DNA of 64,000 bases from Paludibacter sp. (GTDB lineage: Bacteria; Bacteroidota; Bacteroidia; Bacteroidales; Paludibacteraceae): assembly GCA_019163375.1 (NCBI GenBank), contig JAFLKK010000022.1, positions 1-64,000 of the forward strand, given 5' to 3'. The translations under genes and the position numbers were made by a program. Under the pieces are notes generated by a model that saw only the letters and a program-made list of their open reading frames with translations, made no database searches and was not told the origin of the DNA. Shown in pieces: positions 35,336-45,360 of this stretch. Position 1 is the stretch's first letter, and each line of letters opens with the position of its first letter.

Positions 35336-35368
35336 AAAAAGCAGAAGTATTATTGGATGTTGTTACAC

Positions 35369-35689
35369 TTATTCCGACAAAGCTTTAGAAATTCCCAAAA
35401 GCTCAGTTCTGATGAGTTTTAAACGCTCCACCACTTCTTGTTGTTTGGCAACAGTATCTTTTTTTTGATTGAGCTTGCGTTTTGCACCTTCGAGCGTCAA
35501 CTTTTGCTCATTGACAAGATACATTATTTGCTTAATAAGAGCTATATCTCCGGGGGAATAAAATCGGGTACCTTTGGGATTGCGCTTGGGTTTGAGCTGT
35601 TTAAATTCACTCTCCCAAAAACGCAAATTTGACTGATTAACACCGAGTAAATCGGCCACTTCTGAAATGGAATAAAATAGTTTTTCCAT
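35369..35689 (-). CDS. MerR-family transcriptional regulator
   Basis: A 106-residue protein with an N-terminal winged helix: YSISEVADLLGVNQSNLRFW, then ESEFKQLKPKRNPKGTRFYS and a C-terminal coiled coil. It lacks effector-domain Cys, so it is not a metal sensor of the MerR/CueR type. It lies between the transglycosylase gene and the phosphatase gene in the same direction. Confidence 0.9.
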   Translation of the reverse strand: MEKLFYSISEVADLLGVNQSNLRFWESEFKQLKPKRNPKGTRFYSPGDIALIKQIMYLVNEQKLTLEGAKRKLNQKKDTVAKQQEVVERLKLIRTELLGISKALSE

Positions 35690-35750
35690 AATATTATTTC
35701 ATTTTTTACCCAATGAAGTCATTGCTGAATGAATACAGCTATCAACTGTA

Positions 35751-37031
35751 CTATTTGAGAATTTTCAATCGCTGACCAACCTGAATAGTTGACTTCCGCA
35801 GATGATTCCATTTCTTTAATTTGGAAGTAGAAATGCCATATTTAGCTGCCACTTCACTCAAAGTCTGGCCACGTTTTACTTTATGAAAAATAACACGTCC
35901 CGAGCCACCCGGAGTAACCATTGCCGGGGCTTGAACAATTTCTATTTCGCTACGACGGGTATTTACCAACTCATCGGCTCTATAGGCCAATACCTGATCT
36001 AACTTACTAATAAACTGATTAGCATGATTGAGCGGTAAACACAGGGCATACGGTTTTATATTGCCGGGGATTATATCCTTAACGTATTGAGCATTTAGCA
36101 ACCGAACCTGCTCTATTGGCAAGTTCAACACCTCTGCAACCTGCTCAAGGTGAATGCGGTGATGAACCATAATGGTATCCGTCAGTGCAGGCATATTCAC
36201 AGTTGCCGCACAGATATTATGTTCCGCACCAAAATTAAGTGCATAATTAGCAGCAATAAAAATGGGCACATACCCTCTGGTTTCACGGGGCAGATAAGGA
36301 TAAATAGCCCAGTAGTCGCGTTTTCCACCAGCACGGCGAATAGCCTTATTCACATTGCCCGGACCACAATTATAGGATGCAATGACCAGGTTCCAGTCAC
36401 CATAAATTGAATATAAATCTTTCAGAAAATGAGCAGCAGCATTGGTCGCTTTATCCGGCGACAGACGTTCATCCACCAGGCTATTGATTTCCAAACCGTA
36501 CATACGACCGGTAGCAATCATCAATTGCCATAATCCGGCAGCACCCATTCTCGACACAATGGTGGTATTTAATGCCGATTCGATAATGGAGAGATATTTA
36601 AGCTCAAGGGGCAGATTATTAGCCCCTAACACCTGTTCGAAAAGGGGAAAGTAATAATGACTCATTCCCATCATATACTCCACCTGACGACGTTTCTTCA
36701 CCGTATATAACTCGATATACGAACGAATGGTGTTATTATAGGGCATTTCCATCAGACATGGCATTTTGGCTAGTCTTAGTTTATAGATGGAATCGGAAAA
36801 TTCTATTATTTCATCACTCGGGTTACAATTGGGCGTACTGGCTCGTCGCACAATCCAGGAGTGAAGCATATTATCAAGTGAATTATCGAAATCAGTAGGT
36901 ATAACTAAAGTAGTGTCCAGCCCCTGTTCGGAGACACTCTTCTTCGAAGCAGCCGTATTATTTTGCGAGAAGCAAAATACGCTGCCAAAAATTAAAAGGG
37001 AACTTAGTGAAAATATAATTTTAAAATTCAT
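35751..37031 (-). CDS. Membrane-bound lytic murein transglycosylase with LysM domain (MltD-like)
   Basis: A 426-residue periplasmic enzyme that cleaves peptidoglycan. The signal peptide ends near FCFSQ. The goose-lysozyme-like SLT domain at about 145-270 has the catalytic Glu in LSIIESALNTTIVSRMGAAG, then LWQLMIATGRMYGLEI and ASYNCGPGNVNKAI. One LysM domain near 380-425 (VKRGQTLSEVAAKYGISTSK) anchors it to the wall. It belongs to the conserved parA-parB-DUF5683-transglycosylase block. Confidence 0.93.
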   Translation of the reverse strand: MNFKIIFSLSSLLIFGSVFCFSQNNTAASKKSVSEQGLDTTLVIPTDFDNSLDNMLHSWIVRRASTPNCNPSDEIIEFSDSIYKLRLAKMPCLMEMPYNNTIRSYIELYTVKKRRQVEYMMGMSHYYFPLFEQVLGANNLPLELKYLSIIESALNTTIVSRMGAAGLWQLMIATGRMYGLEINSLVDERLSPDKATNAAAHFLKDLYSIYGDWNLVIASYNCGPGNVNKAIRRAGGKRDYWAIYPYLPRETRGYVPIFIAANYALNFGAEHNICAATVNMPALTDTIMVHHRIHLEQVAEVLNLPIEQVRLLNAQYVKDIIPGNIKPYALCLPLNHANQFISKLDQVLAYRADELVNTRRSEIEIVQAPAMVTPGGSGRVIFHKVKRGQTLSEVAAKYGISTSKLKKWNHLRKSTIQVGQRLKILK

Positions 37032-37060
37032 TCTTCTAAATTGTTTTGTAATTTGAAACT

Positions 37061-37768
37061 TTATCTTAACGATAAATTACACTGCAACCCGAGGGTACTG
37101 GGTACTCCGTATGCATTTCTCAGCAAAGTAGGTTGCACACGCATCGACAAGTCGGGTGAAATGTCAAAATCGTACAATTGAGCATCCACATATGCTTCGA
37201 TAATGGTAATGGCGTAAAAGCCCACCGTAGCAAAAATACTCAAATCGCGGTACCTACGAAAACTATCCTGCTTATTCTTAAGCGTTTTAGTAAAACCCGA
37301 CACTCCTCCAAATCTTGTAAAATCAGTATATCCCGGAGGTAAAATCTGGTAGAAACTGACCTTACTATGATCTTTATCAACAATCGCCTGATAATCGGCA
37401 TCCGAACTATACCTGAGAATATCCCGATAAGCCGTTTTATAGGTTTGGTATTTACCCGAATTAAAAGCTATTGCATAAGCACAACCCATAAAGCCGGCAT
37501 ACACAATGGGTAACTTCCAGTATCTTCTGTTCAATATTTGCCCGTAACCCGGAATAATTGCCCCCATCCAAACCACTTTCATAGGGTTCGGTTTAAATAC
37601 TTTAGGTTTCAACGAATCGGCAATTTGTTGCGCAACAGCTTTCACCTCAGTGTTTGAAATCCTGAGTGTATCCGGCAGCGAATCGACCTTCATCAAAGGC
37701 ATTTGAGCCTGAACATCAAAGGATATCAAGAAAACAAAAAGAACAATTATGTTTAGGTATTTACACAC
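37061..37768 (-). CDS. DUF5683-family membrane protein
   Basis: A 235-residue protein with an N-terminal signal (SFDVQAQ). VVWMGAIIPGYGQILNRRYW is the family signature, followed by hydrophobic segments (LPIVYAGFMGCAYAIAF; IFATVGFYAITIIEAYVDA). In Bacteroidetes it regularly lies between parB and the LysM transglycosylase, and its function is unknown. The gap to parB is 12 bp. Confidence 0.88.
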   Translation of the reverse strand: MCKYLNIIVLFVFLISFDVQAQMPLMKVDSLPDTLRISNTEVKAVAQQIADSLKPKVFKPNPMKVVWMGAIIPGYGQILNRRYWKLPIVYAGFMGCAYAIAFNSGKYQTYKTAYRDILRYSSDADYQAIVDKDHSKVSFYQILPPGYTDFTRFGGVSGFTKTLKNKQDSFRRYRDLSIFATVGFYAITIIEAYVDAQLYDFDISPDLSMRVQPTLLRNAYGVPSTLGLQCNLSLR

Positions 37769-37780
37769 AGAAAAAATGAA

Positions 37781-38659
37781 TTAAATTTTATCGAACAAAT
37801 CCATGATACGCGCCAAATCCTCGTCGTTGGTAAACGGTATTGATATCTTACCTTTACCTTCGGGGGTACACGTGAATTGAACTTTTGTTCCAAAAACCTG
37901 ACTCAATTGAGACTTCAGTTCATCAAACTCTTTCAAATTTTTCACCGGATTAGCCGTCTTGGTAGTATGGTCATCAAAATGTCCGGTTTCTAAAAACAAT
38001 CGAACCAGCTCTTCTACCTTTCTAACCGTATATTCATTTTTTACAATCAGATCGTACAATTTTAATTGCACAGCAGGATCATTTAAACCAAGTATCGCAC
38101 GGGCATGTCCCATATCGATTTTTTTGTTTTTTATTCCCATCTGAATCTCAGCAGGCAAGCGCAACAACCGAAGATAATTAGCTATGGTGGTTCGTTTTTT
38201 TCCAACACGTTCGCTCAAACGCTCTTGTGTAAGCTTGTACTCCTCCATCAAACGATAAAAAGTCAATGCTATCTCGATGGCATTCAAATCTTCACGTTGA
38301 ATGTTTTCGATCAGCGCCATTTCCATCACTTGCTCATCAGCAGCCGTCTTAACATAAGCCGGAATAGACTTTAATCCAACCAGTTTCGACGCTCTGAATC
38401 TTCGCTCGCCGGCAATGATAAGATAAGTTCCATCATCATTTTTACGCAGTGTGATAGGCGAAATAACCCCTAACTCGCGAATGGAAGTTGCCAGTTCGGT
38501 CAATGCTTCTTCGTCAAAATGGGTACGCGGCTGATTGGGATTTGCAAAAATCACATCCATTGCCACTTCACTTATCGACGACGATCCACCTGTTGATACG
38601 TGCTCTGTATCTATTAAAGCACCTAAACCTCTTCCTAATCCTGTAATATTCTTTGCCAT
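37781..38659 (-). CDS. parB: Chromosome partitioning protein ParB
   Basis: A centromere-binding CTPase of 292 residues. The N-terminal region has GLGRGLGALI. The CTP-binding ParB/Srx domain has IAGERRFRASKLVGLKSIPA with GERRFRAS. ENIQREDLNAIEIA and the helix-turn-helix LSERVGKKRTTIANYLRLLR follow, then a C-terminal dimer domain. It lies 67 bp behind parA. No obvious parS site was found in this window. Confidence 0.95.
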   Translation of the reverse strand: MAKNITGLGRGLGALIDTEHVSTGGSSSISEVAMDVIFANPNQPRTHFDEEALTELATSIRELGVISPITLRKNDDGTYLIIAGERRFRASKLVGLKSIPAYVKTAADEQVMEMALIENIQREDLNAIEIALTFYRLMEEYKLTQERLSERVGKKRTTIANYLRLLRLPAEIQMGIKNKKIDMGHARAILGLNDPAVQLKLYDLIVKNEYTVRKVEELVRLFLETGHFDDHTTKTANPVKNLKEFDELKSQLSQVFGTKVQFTCTPEGKGKISIPFTNDEDLARIMDLFDKI

Positions 38660-38726
38660 ATTTATGTAGAGCGATAACGCAAATGTTGTCTATTTGTTGT
38701 ATTTCTAAAAAACCAAAAAGGATTTT

Positions 38727-39488
38727 TTAATTTTTAGCAATCAGTTCCTTTGCCAGATCCATGTAGTTAGTCGAACCTTTCGATTCCGAGTCGTACAGCA
38801 GCACGGGTTTACCATGACTTGGAGCTTCACTTAAACGTACATTTCGGGTAATAACCGCCTCGAAAACCATCCCTTCGAAATGCTTTTTAACTTCGGCATA
38901 TACCTGATTTGCCAAACGTAACCGGTTATCGTACATAGTGAGTAAAAAACCTTCTATTTCAAGTTCCGGATTCAGCTTACTTTTAATTATCTTGATAGTA
39001 TTCAACAATTTGCTAATCCCTTCGAGAGCAAAATACTCGCATTGAACAGGAATAATTACCGAATCGGAAGCCGTAAGGGCATTTACTGTTATCAGTCCTA
39101 AAGATGGTGAACAATCAATAAGGATATAATCGTAAAGAGGTTTTAACGGAAGAAGTAAATTTTCCATCACCCGCTCACGCGTTTCCATGTTCAACATTTC
39201 AATTTCCGCACCAACCAAATCGATATGTGATGGTAGCACAAACAGGTTTTCAACTTCTGTTGGATGAATTGCTTTAATAGATGGCACACCATCAATCAGG
39301 CATTCGTAAATAGTAAATTCGAGCGAACGAATATCTATTCCAAGTCCGGAGGACGCGTTTGCCTGTGGATCAGCATCCACTAACAGTACTTTTTTACCAA
39401 GCGAAGCCAACGATGCAGCCAGATTAATAGCTGTAGTTGTTTTTCCTACACCACCTTTTTGGTTTGCTAATGAAATTATTTTACCCAT
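38727..39488 (-). CDS. parA: Chromosome partitioning ATPase ParA/Soj
   Basis: A Walker-type ATPase of 253 residues that moves or separates ParB-bound origin regions. The deviant Walker A is ANQKGGVGKTTTAINLAASL (residues 8-27). VLLVDADPQANASSGLG and LIDCSPSLGLITVNAL complete the site. Absence of an N-terminal helix-turn-helix marks the chromosomal type. It heads the minus-strand unit parA-parB-DUF5683-transglycosylase-merR-phosphatase. Confidence 0.95.
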   Translation of the reverse strand: MGKIISLANQKGGVGKTTTAINLAASLASLGKKVLLVDADPQANASSGLGIDIRSLEFTIYECLIDGVPSIKAIHPTEVENLFVLPSHIDLVGAEIEMLNMETRERVMENLLLPLKPLYDYILIDCSPSLGLITVNALTASDSVIIPVQCEYFALEGISKLLNTIKIIKSKLNPELEIEGFLLTMYDNRLRLANQVYAEVKKHFEGMVFEAVITRNVRLSEAPSHGKPVLLYDSESKGSTNYMDLAKELIAKN

Positions 39489-39648
39489 AAAGAAAGGATT
39501 TGTTTTATAAAAATAAAGCTTAGTTGCAATTAAAAACCAGTTAATAATCTTTTATTCAAATAATAAACTGAACATTTTTTCTCGTAAATAGTCAAAGCTC
39601 TGAATGTCAAAATCATTTGATAACGAAATTAATTTCGTATCGGACTGG

Positions 39649-39680
39649 CAAAGATAATAAAATAAATCCACCCACTCAAC
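39649..39680 (-). promoter_or_regulatory. Promoter of the parA unit
   Basis: The minus strand has TATCTTTG (39649-39656) with GTTG (39677-39680) 20 bp upstream. The leader would be about 155 nt and contains the 16-bp palindrome ACGAAATTAATTTCGT (39623-39638). Confidence 0.55.
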
Positions 39681-40131
39681 AAGCAAAATATGCTGCCAAA
39701 TAGAAATAAGATTTTTTAAGGTACACCTACATGATTACTACAATGTGAAAACAAAATGTACTATTTGAAACATCTGATAAATTATTTTCGGATAATCCGA
39801 AACTCATTCATGCATGAAAAACTACTTGCTAGTACATGATTTAGCTTCACGAAATGACTATCTTTGCATTTCAGTTATTTATCAAATTTAAGGTCGTTAC
39901 TCAACAACTGTTAGTACAACTGTTCCCAAATTGGCCACAACGAATATCTTTTTCATAGGCTTACTACAAAAAAAATAAAAAAATGCATAATCTAATCTGA
40001 GGGGTCAACTGAATTTGCATTAAATAGATTAATTTTGCACAGAACATTTCTAACAGCAGAGACTTATTTTTCGTAGTATTTTTCATAGTATTTTTCATAC
40101 TACTTTTCATCAAAGCCAAACAATACCGATT
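39681..40131. other. Intergenic region between divergent parA and the GH18-GT2 gene
   Basis: No gene is supported. Two plus-strand -7-like boxes (TATCTTTG at 39859-39866, TAATTTTG at 40030-40037) could serve the 40132 gene, but neither has a -33 box at the right distance. At 40073-40108 the word AGTATTTTTCAT is repeated, and GTAGTAT/ATACTAC forms a small inverted repeat. Confidence 0.45.
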
Positions 40132-43100
40132 ATGGGAAAACAAGTTTTTCAAACAAATAGTGCTACACGTTGGAAAAGTTTTATTTGGTTCACTCGTATT
40201 TTGGGCGTTTTTCTATTGGTAATTATGGCTTCCGTTGTAATCTCATTGCTCAACAAGCAGAATTACGACTTAAAAGTATTGACATACAATGCAAAAAAAT
40301 TGCCGGACATTAATACCGACAAGTCAAAAAAAATCATTTCCAAATCAGAACAGCTCGATTTTGCGAAACAGTTAGAGCAATACCGGGCAAACCACAACAG
40401 ACTTATATACAAAGGTGCAAGTAAGCCATCTCAGCTATCCTACCAAACAAAAAAATACTTGCCGGTGAGAGCCGCATTCTATGTGAACTGGGATCTGAAC
40501 TCGAACAACTCCCTAAAAAAAAATATCGCCCATTTAAATATGGTATTGCCCGAGTGGGGCTTTCTGCCAAATGCAAGTGGGAAAATAGAACTCAGAACGG
40601 AGGATGAAACGCTAGACTTTATTCACAAAAATAAAGTTTCGGTTTTACCTATTTTGAATAACTATTACAAAGATAGGTGGAATGGTGATAGCATTTATGC
40701 GATGCTTAAAAACAAAAAAACACGAAAAACACTGATTACAAATATCAAAAACGTTCTCGACACTAATGACTTTCAGGGAATAAATATTGACTTTGAGAAC
40801 CTTCCCAAAGGAACACACCCCTATCTGGTGCAATTCTCGAAAGAACTATATGAAACCATCCATCCAGACGGATACCTGGCTACTATAGACATTAACCCTA
40901 CCGATGAGGACGTAACGTACAAAGATTTAGCACCCTATTACGATTTCATTTTCCTGATGGCGTATAACGAGCATTCGCCGGATGATGAGCCGGGAAGTAT
41001 TTCATCGTTAAATTTTGTTGAAAAGGCGCTCGACGAAGAGATGAAAGTAGTGCCATCGGAAAAGGTGGTGCTATGCGTGGCAGGATATGGTTTTGACTGG
41101 CAAAAAGGCAAGCCGGGCAAAAAAATTTCGTACCAGGGACTTATTTCCCTTGCCAAGGAGTACGACGAAACGGTTACTTTCAATCAAAGTCAATCTGACA
41201 TATCGTTATTTTATACCGACGACAGTGGAGCAGATCACGAAGCCCATTGCAATGATGTAGCCGGGACATTCAATATCCTCAGAACTGCCAATGACTTTGG
41301 TGCAGGAGGTGTAGCACTGTGGTATCTTGGTTCGGAAGATGAGCGTATATGGAACTTTTATTCCAAAAACCTCAACGAAACATACCTGAAGAAACACCCA
41401 TTTAATATAAAACAGTTAGAATACATCAGTTCTATCTCCTCGGTAAATTACGAGGGTAAAGGTGAAATTCTGGAACTCATCAATGAGCCGGGACATGGAC
41501 ATTCAAATTTCAAATTTGATGCCAATGATCAATTAATTACCGGGGAAAACTATACATCATTGCCTAGCTCGTATATGCTAAAACGCTATGGAGCTGCTAA
41601 CCCCAAGAAAATTGCAATCACGTTTGACGATGGTCCAAATGAAGAATTCACTCCAAAGATTCTTGATATTCTAAAAGCAAAACATGTACCGGCTACTTTC
41701 TTTGTAACAGGAATGAATATCGAGAACAATATTCCGTTGGTGAAACGTATTTACAAAGAAGGTCATGAAATTGGGAATCACACTTTTACTCATCCAAATT
41801 TAGAGATAACATCCGAAAACAGAGAAAGAGTTGAGCTCCGTTCTACCCGATTGCTTCTGGAGAGTATTCTAGGTCATAGCACTGTACTTTTCCGTCCGCC
41901 GTACAACACCGATGCTGAACCTACTAACTTATTCCAAATAAAATCGTTAGCGGTTGCCAACGACGAGGACTTTATTTCGGTAACTTCCTATATCGACCCC
42001 AATGACTGGGAAGAAGATGTGACAGCCGATACGATTGTGGCGAGAGCTATTGCGAATATAAAGAAAGGAAATATCATTTTAATGCATGATGCCGGTGGCG
42101 AACGCTCTCAAACCATTTTGGCTTTACCACGTATTATTGAGTATTTTCAAAAACAGGGGTATGAATTCGTTACTGTATCCAGTTTAATGAACAAAACCAG
42201 GGACCAGGTAATGCCGGCGGTAAACAAACAGTATAAGTTTACCGAAACACTGGACCTGATTTTCTTCACCATTACCTATTTCTGGCAGCATTTCCTGCAT
42301 GGATTTTTCATTGTAGCCATCTTCTTGATTATTGGGCGTCTTTTGCTTATGGGATTGTTTGCGGTATTGCAACGGCTCAAAGAGAAGAAAGACAACAAGT
42401 TGGTTTCTAAAAACTTTCTCCCTAAAGTAAGCATCATTGTTCCTGCTTACAACGAAGAACTGAATGCCGAAAGAACCGTTAACTATTTATTAAAGTCCGA
42501 TTATCCTGAGTTTGAAGTTGTTTTTGTGGACGATGGATCGAAAGATGATACTTACAACAAAATAAAAACAATTTTTGGCAACAATCCAAAAGTTCAGGTA
42601 CTCACAAAACCCAATGGTGGTAAAGCTTCGGCACTTAATGTGGGTATTGAACATGCCACTGGTGAAATTCTGGTTTGCATCGATGCAGATACAATGCTGA
42701 AATCGGATGCAATATCTAAACTAACTCCTTTCTTCTCCGACCCGAAAGTTGGAGCAGTGGCAGGTAATGTTAGAGTTGGAAATACCCTGAATGCGCTTAC
42801 CAACTGGCAATCTATAGAATACACTACCAGTCAGAACTTCGACCGTAGAGCCTACGACTATATCAACTCGATATTGGTTGTGCCCGGTGCGATTGGAGCA
42901 TTCCGCAAAACGGCTATGGTGGCTGTGGATGGATTCACCACCGATACACTGGCCGAAGATTGTGACTTGACGTTGCGACTATTGCGTGCCAACTATGTGA
43001 TTCGCACCAGCAATGATGCAGTGGCACTTACAGAAGCACCTGAGAGTTTGAATATGTTTGTAAAACAACGCACCCGCTGGACATTTGGTATGATGCAAAG

Positions 43101-43491
43101 TTTCTGGAAACACCGCGATTTGCTATTCAACGCTAAGAAAAAGAACATCGGACTAGTGGTATTACCAAATTTGCTTATTTTCAATTTCCTGATCCCTGTA
43201 TTTTCGCCGGTAGTGGACATCCTCTTTATTGCAGGTTTATTTACCTACAACGCGGGTGAGTATACATTCTTCTATCTCTTATATTACTTTATTGATTGTA
43301 TAATTTCATCATATGCGTTCCATCTCGACCACAAGAAATTCTCCATCAAAACGGCTTTGCTCTTGTTTATTCAACGATTTGTGTACAGACAAATACTATT
43401 TGTTGTGTTGGTAAAAGCATACAAAAAAGTAATTAAAGGAGAGTTGGTCAGCTGGGGAATTCTCAAACGAACCGGTAATGTAACCGAATAA
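40132..43491 (+). CDS. Trifunctional GH18 / polysaccharide deacetylase / GT2 membrane protein
   Basis: An 1119-residue envelope protein with three enzyme-like parts. After a membrane helix (~17-40), a GH18-like domain (~95-425) has FQGINIDFENL, with the terminal acid but Asn at an inner Asp position. A CE4 deacetylase domain (~495-700) has TFDDGP near 500, HTFTHP near 550 and RPPYN. A second membrane helix follows near 715-740. The GT2 domain (~765-1000) has VPAYNEE, DADTML near 851, AEDCDL and QRTRW near 979, then C-terminal membrane helices. It resembles a PgaB- and PgaC-like pair in one chain, for synthesis, deacetylation and trimming of a beta-linked GlcNAc polymer; the product is inferred. 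Confidence 0.9.
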   Translation: MGKQVFQTNSATRWKSFIWFTRILGVFLLVIMASVVISLLNKQNYDLKVLTYNAKKLPDINTDKSKKIISKSEQLDFAKQLEQYRANHNRLIYKGASKPSQLSYQTKKYLPVRAAFYVNWDLNSNNSLKKNIAHLNMVLPEWGFLPNASGKIELRTEDETLDFIHKNKVSVLPILNNYYKDRWNGDSIYAMLKNKKTRKTLITNIKNVLDTNDFQGINIDFENLPKGTHPYLVQFSKELYETIHPDGYLATIDINPTDEDVTYKDLAPYYDFIFLMAYNEHSPDDEPGSISSLNFVEKALDEEMKVVPSEKVVLCVAGYGFDWQKGKPGKKISYQGLISLAKEYDETVTFNQSQSDISLFYTDDSGADHEAHCNDVAGTFNILRTANDFGAGGVALWYLGSEDERIWNFYSKNLNETYLKKHPFNIKQLEYISSISSVNYEGKGEILELINEPGHGHSNFKFDANDQLITGENYTSLPSSYMLKRYGAANPKKIAITFDDGPNEEFTPKILDILKAKHVPATFFVTGMNIENNIPLVKRIYKEGHEIGNHTFTHPNLEITSENRERVELRSTRLLLESILGHSTVLFRPPYNTDAEPTNLFQIKSLAVANDEDFISVTSYIDPNDWEEDVTADTIVARAIANIKKGNIILMHDAGGERSQTILALPRIIEYFQKQGYEFVTVSSLMNKTRDQVMPAVNKQYKFTETLDLIFFTITYFWQHFLHGFFIVAIFLIIGRLLLMGLFAVLQRLKEKKDNKLVSKNFLPKVSIIVPAYNEELNAERTVNYLLKSDYPEFEVVFVDDGSKDDTYNKIKTIFGNNPKVQVLTKPNGGKASALNVGIEHATGEILVCIDADTMLKSDAISKLTPFFSDPKVGAVAGNVRVGNTLNALTNWQSIEYTTSQNFDRRAYDYINSILVVPGAIGAFRKTAMVAVDGFTTDTLAEDCDLTLRLLRANYVIRTSNDAVALTEAPESLNMFVKQRTRWTFGMMQSFWKHRDLLFNAKKKNIGLVVLPNLLIFNFLIPVFSPVVDILFIAGLFTYNAGEYTFFYLLYYFIDCIISSYAFHLDHKKFSIKTALLLFIQRFVYRQILFVVLVKAYKKVIKGELVSWGILKRTGNVTE

Positions 43492-43593
43492 ATAAGCACT
43501 TTCGATTCGAAGTAAGTTTTACTATCGCCTTGAACCGAGAATTGTTTTTAGTTAAAAATTGTTTATAAGAAGTAAATAGAAGATTACAAAAAA

Positions 43594-45279
43594 ATGAAAA
43601 TCAGAAAACATAAAAATACACTTTTAGCACTAGGTTTAGTTGCAGTTATTATCATCTCATTCTTTTATTTTTTCCGAATTGATTTGACCTCCGACAAACG
43701 ATTTAGCATAGCAGAACCTTCTAAAAAATTAATGGCAAAGGTGGATGCCCCTCTCGAAGTAACCGTTTACCTCGATGGCGAATTGAACCCGGGCTTTCAA
43801 CGACTGAAACGATCTACCGCCGAACTCCTTGAGGAACTATCCGTTTACTCCAACAAAACCATCCGCATTGAATACGTAAACCCGTCCCTGTCCGACACTC
43901 AGGAAGAGCGCGAAAGAAAATACGTCGAACTGCAACAACGCGGTTTAAGTGCAACAGCAGTTTACGAAAGAGACAAAGAAGGTAAATCAATACAGAAAGT
44001 AATTTTCCCCTGGTTGGAGATAAGCTACAAGGGTAAAAAGCTACCCATCTGCTTGCTTAAAAATATCAGAGGCAACTCGGGAGAGGAAAACCTTAACATC
44101 TCTATTGAGAATCTGGAGTTTGAAATCACCGACGGCATCCGCCAGTTAATCAACACCGAGGTTTCTAAGATTGCATTTATCGAAGGGCATGGTGAATTGA
44201 ATGACGCCGAGACCTACGATATCAGCAAAGCATTAAGTCATTACTTTCAGGTGGATCGAGGCGTGTTGGCTACCGATGCGTCTATTCTGAACAACTATAA
44301 AGCCATCATTATCGCTAAACCCACAACTCCTTTTAGCGAATCCGACAAATACATTATCGACCAATACATTATGAACGGCGGACGGGTGCTCTGGATATTG
44401 GATGCCGTTCGGGTATCGAAAGAAAACTTATCAGCAACAGGCTTGTCGCCGGCCATTGAGTTGGATGTGAACCTGGGCGATCAACTGTTCCGCTATGGGG
44501 TGCGCATCAACCCCGTACTTCTTCAGGATGTGCAATGTGCTTCTATTCCAATCAATATTGCTCCGAAAAATGCAACACCACAGTTTGAACCATCACCGTG
44601 GTTTTATGCACCGCTGTTGCTTGCATCGGGTGCTCACCCGGTGACCAGAAACATCTCTGAAGTGCGTGCTGAATTTTGCTCGGGCTTAGACCTGGTGGGC
44701 GACAATAAAGGGGTGGACGCACAACTGCTTTTGGCCAGTTCCGACAATACTCACATTATGGGTACACCTACTACCATCGACCTGAGTCAGGTACCAAAGC
44801 CTAACGATAAAGCTTATTTCAACCTGAGCTACGTGCCTGTGGCGGTGGCACTCGAAGGGATTTTTGAATCGAACTTTGCCAACCGCATGGTACCAAAAGG
44901 GCTTACAAACACTCAGCCATTGAAGCAAACAAGTACAAGAACACGTCAGATAGTGGTGGCCGATGGCGATATTATTCGCAACGAAACGAATGGCGTAGCA
45001 AGCGACAGCACCACTATCCCGCTCGGTTTCGACCGGTATATGAATCAACAGTTCGGGAACAAGGAATTTGTGCTTAACTCGGTGCTTTACCTAACCGACA
45101 ACGAAGGCTGGATGCAACTCAGAAATCGCACCTTAAAGCTTCGGTTACTGAACAAGCAACTCTCCAGTGACGAAAAAACACTATGGCAGGCTGTAAACGT
45201 ATTGATACCTATCGGCTTGTTACTCCTCTTCGGGATAGGCTACCAACTGGCACGGAAGCGGAAATATACGAGGAGATAG
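43594..45279 (+). CDS. GldG-type ABC auxiliary protein (gliding-associated family)
   Basis: A 561-residue protein with an N-terminal membrane helix (LLALGLVAVIIISFFYFF), a large periplasmic ABC_transp_aux domain (FRIDLTSDKRFSIAEPSKKL, EYVNPSLSDTQEERERKY, KIAFIEGHGELNDAETYDIS) and a C-terminal helix (LIPIGLLLLFGIGYQLA). GldG normally works with GldF and GldA in gliding Bacteroidetes. Neither partner lies beside it, so this is an orphan copy in the window and proves no motility. It follows the GH18-CE4-GT2 gene by 102 bp. Confidence 0.87.
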   Translation: MKIRKHKNTLLALGLVAVIIISFFYFFRIDLTSDKRFSIAEPSKKLMAKVDAPLEVTVYLDGELNPGFQRLKRSTAELLEELSVYSNKTIRIEYVNPSLSDTQEERERKYVELQQRGLSATAVYERDKEGKSIQKVIFPWLEISYKGKKLPICLLKNIRGNSGEENLNISIENLEFEITDGIRQLINTEVSKIAFIEGHGELNDAETYDISKALSHYFQVDRGVLATDASILNNYKAIIIAKPTTPFSESDKYIIDQYIMNGGRVLWILDAVRVSKENLSATGLSPAIELDVNLGDQLFRYGVRINPVLLQDVQCASIPINIAPKNATPQFEPSPWFYAPLLLASGAHPVTRNISEVRAEFCSGLDLVGDNKGVDAQLLLASSDNTHIMGTPTTIDLSQVPKPNDKAYFNLSYVPVAVALEGIFESNFANRMVPKGLTNTQPLKQTSTRTRQIVVADGDIIRNETNGVASDSTTIPLGFDRYMNQQFGNKEFVLNSVLYLTDNEGWMQLRNRTLKLRLLNKQLSSDEKTLWQAVNVLIPIGLLLLFGIGYQLARKRKYTRR

Positions 45280-45303
45280 TTTGTGGGAAAATGAATAAAA
45301 GGC

Positions 45304-45343
45304 GGAGGTTGAGGCAAAGGCGTTCAACCTTTGCCTTCGCCTC
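45304..45343. repeat. GGCAAAGG inverted repeat after gldG
   Basis: AGGCAAAGG pairs with CCTTTGCCT around CGTTCAA, extended imperfectly by GAGG/CCTC, followed by a T-rich stretch. It could end gldG transcription, but it is built from the same GGCAAAG word seen near 34092. Confidence 0.5.
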
Positions 45344-45360
45344 TGTCTTTGCCTTTATCT

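Noticed and set aside
37868-37885. parS-like site around TTCACGTG in parB
   Set aside because: Outside the central CACGTG the match to the TGTTTCACGTGAAACA consensus is poor, about half of the positions.
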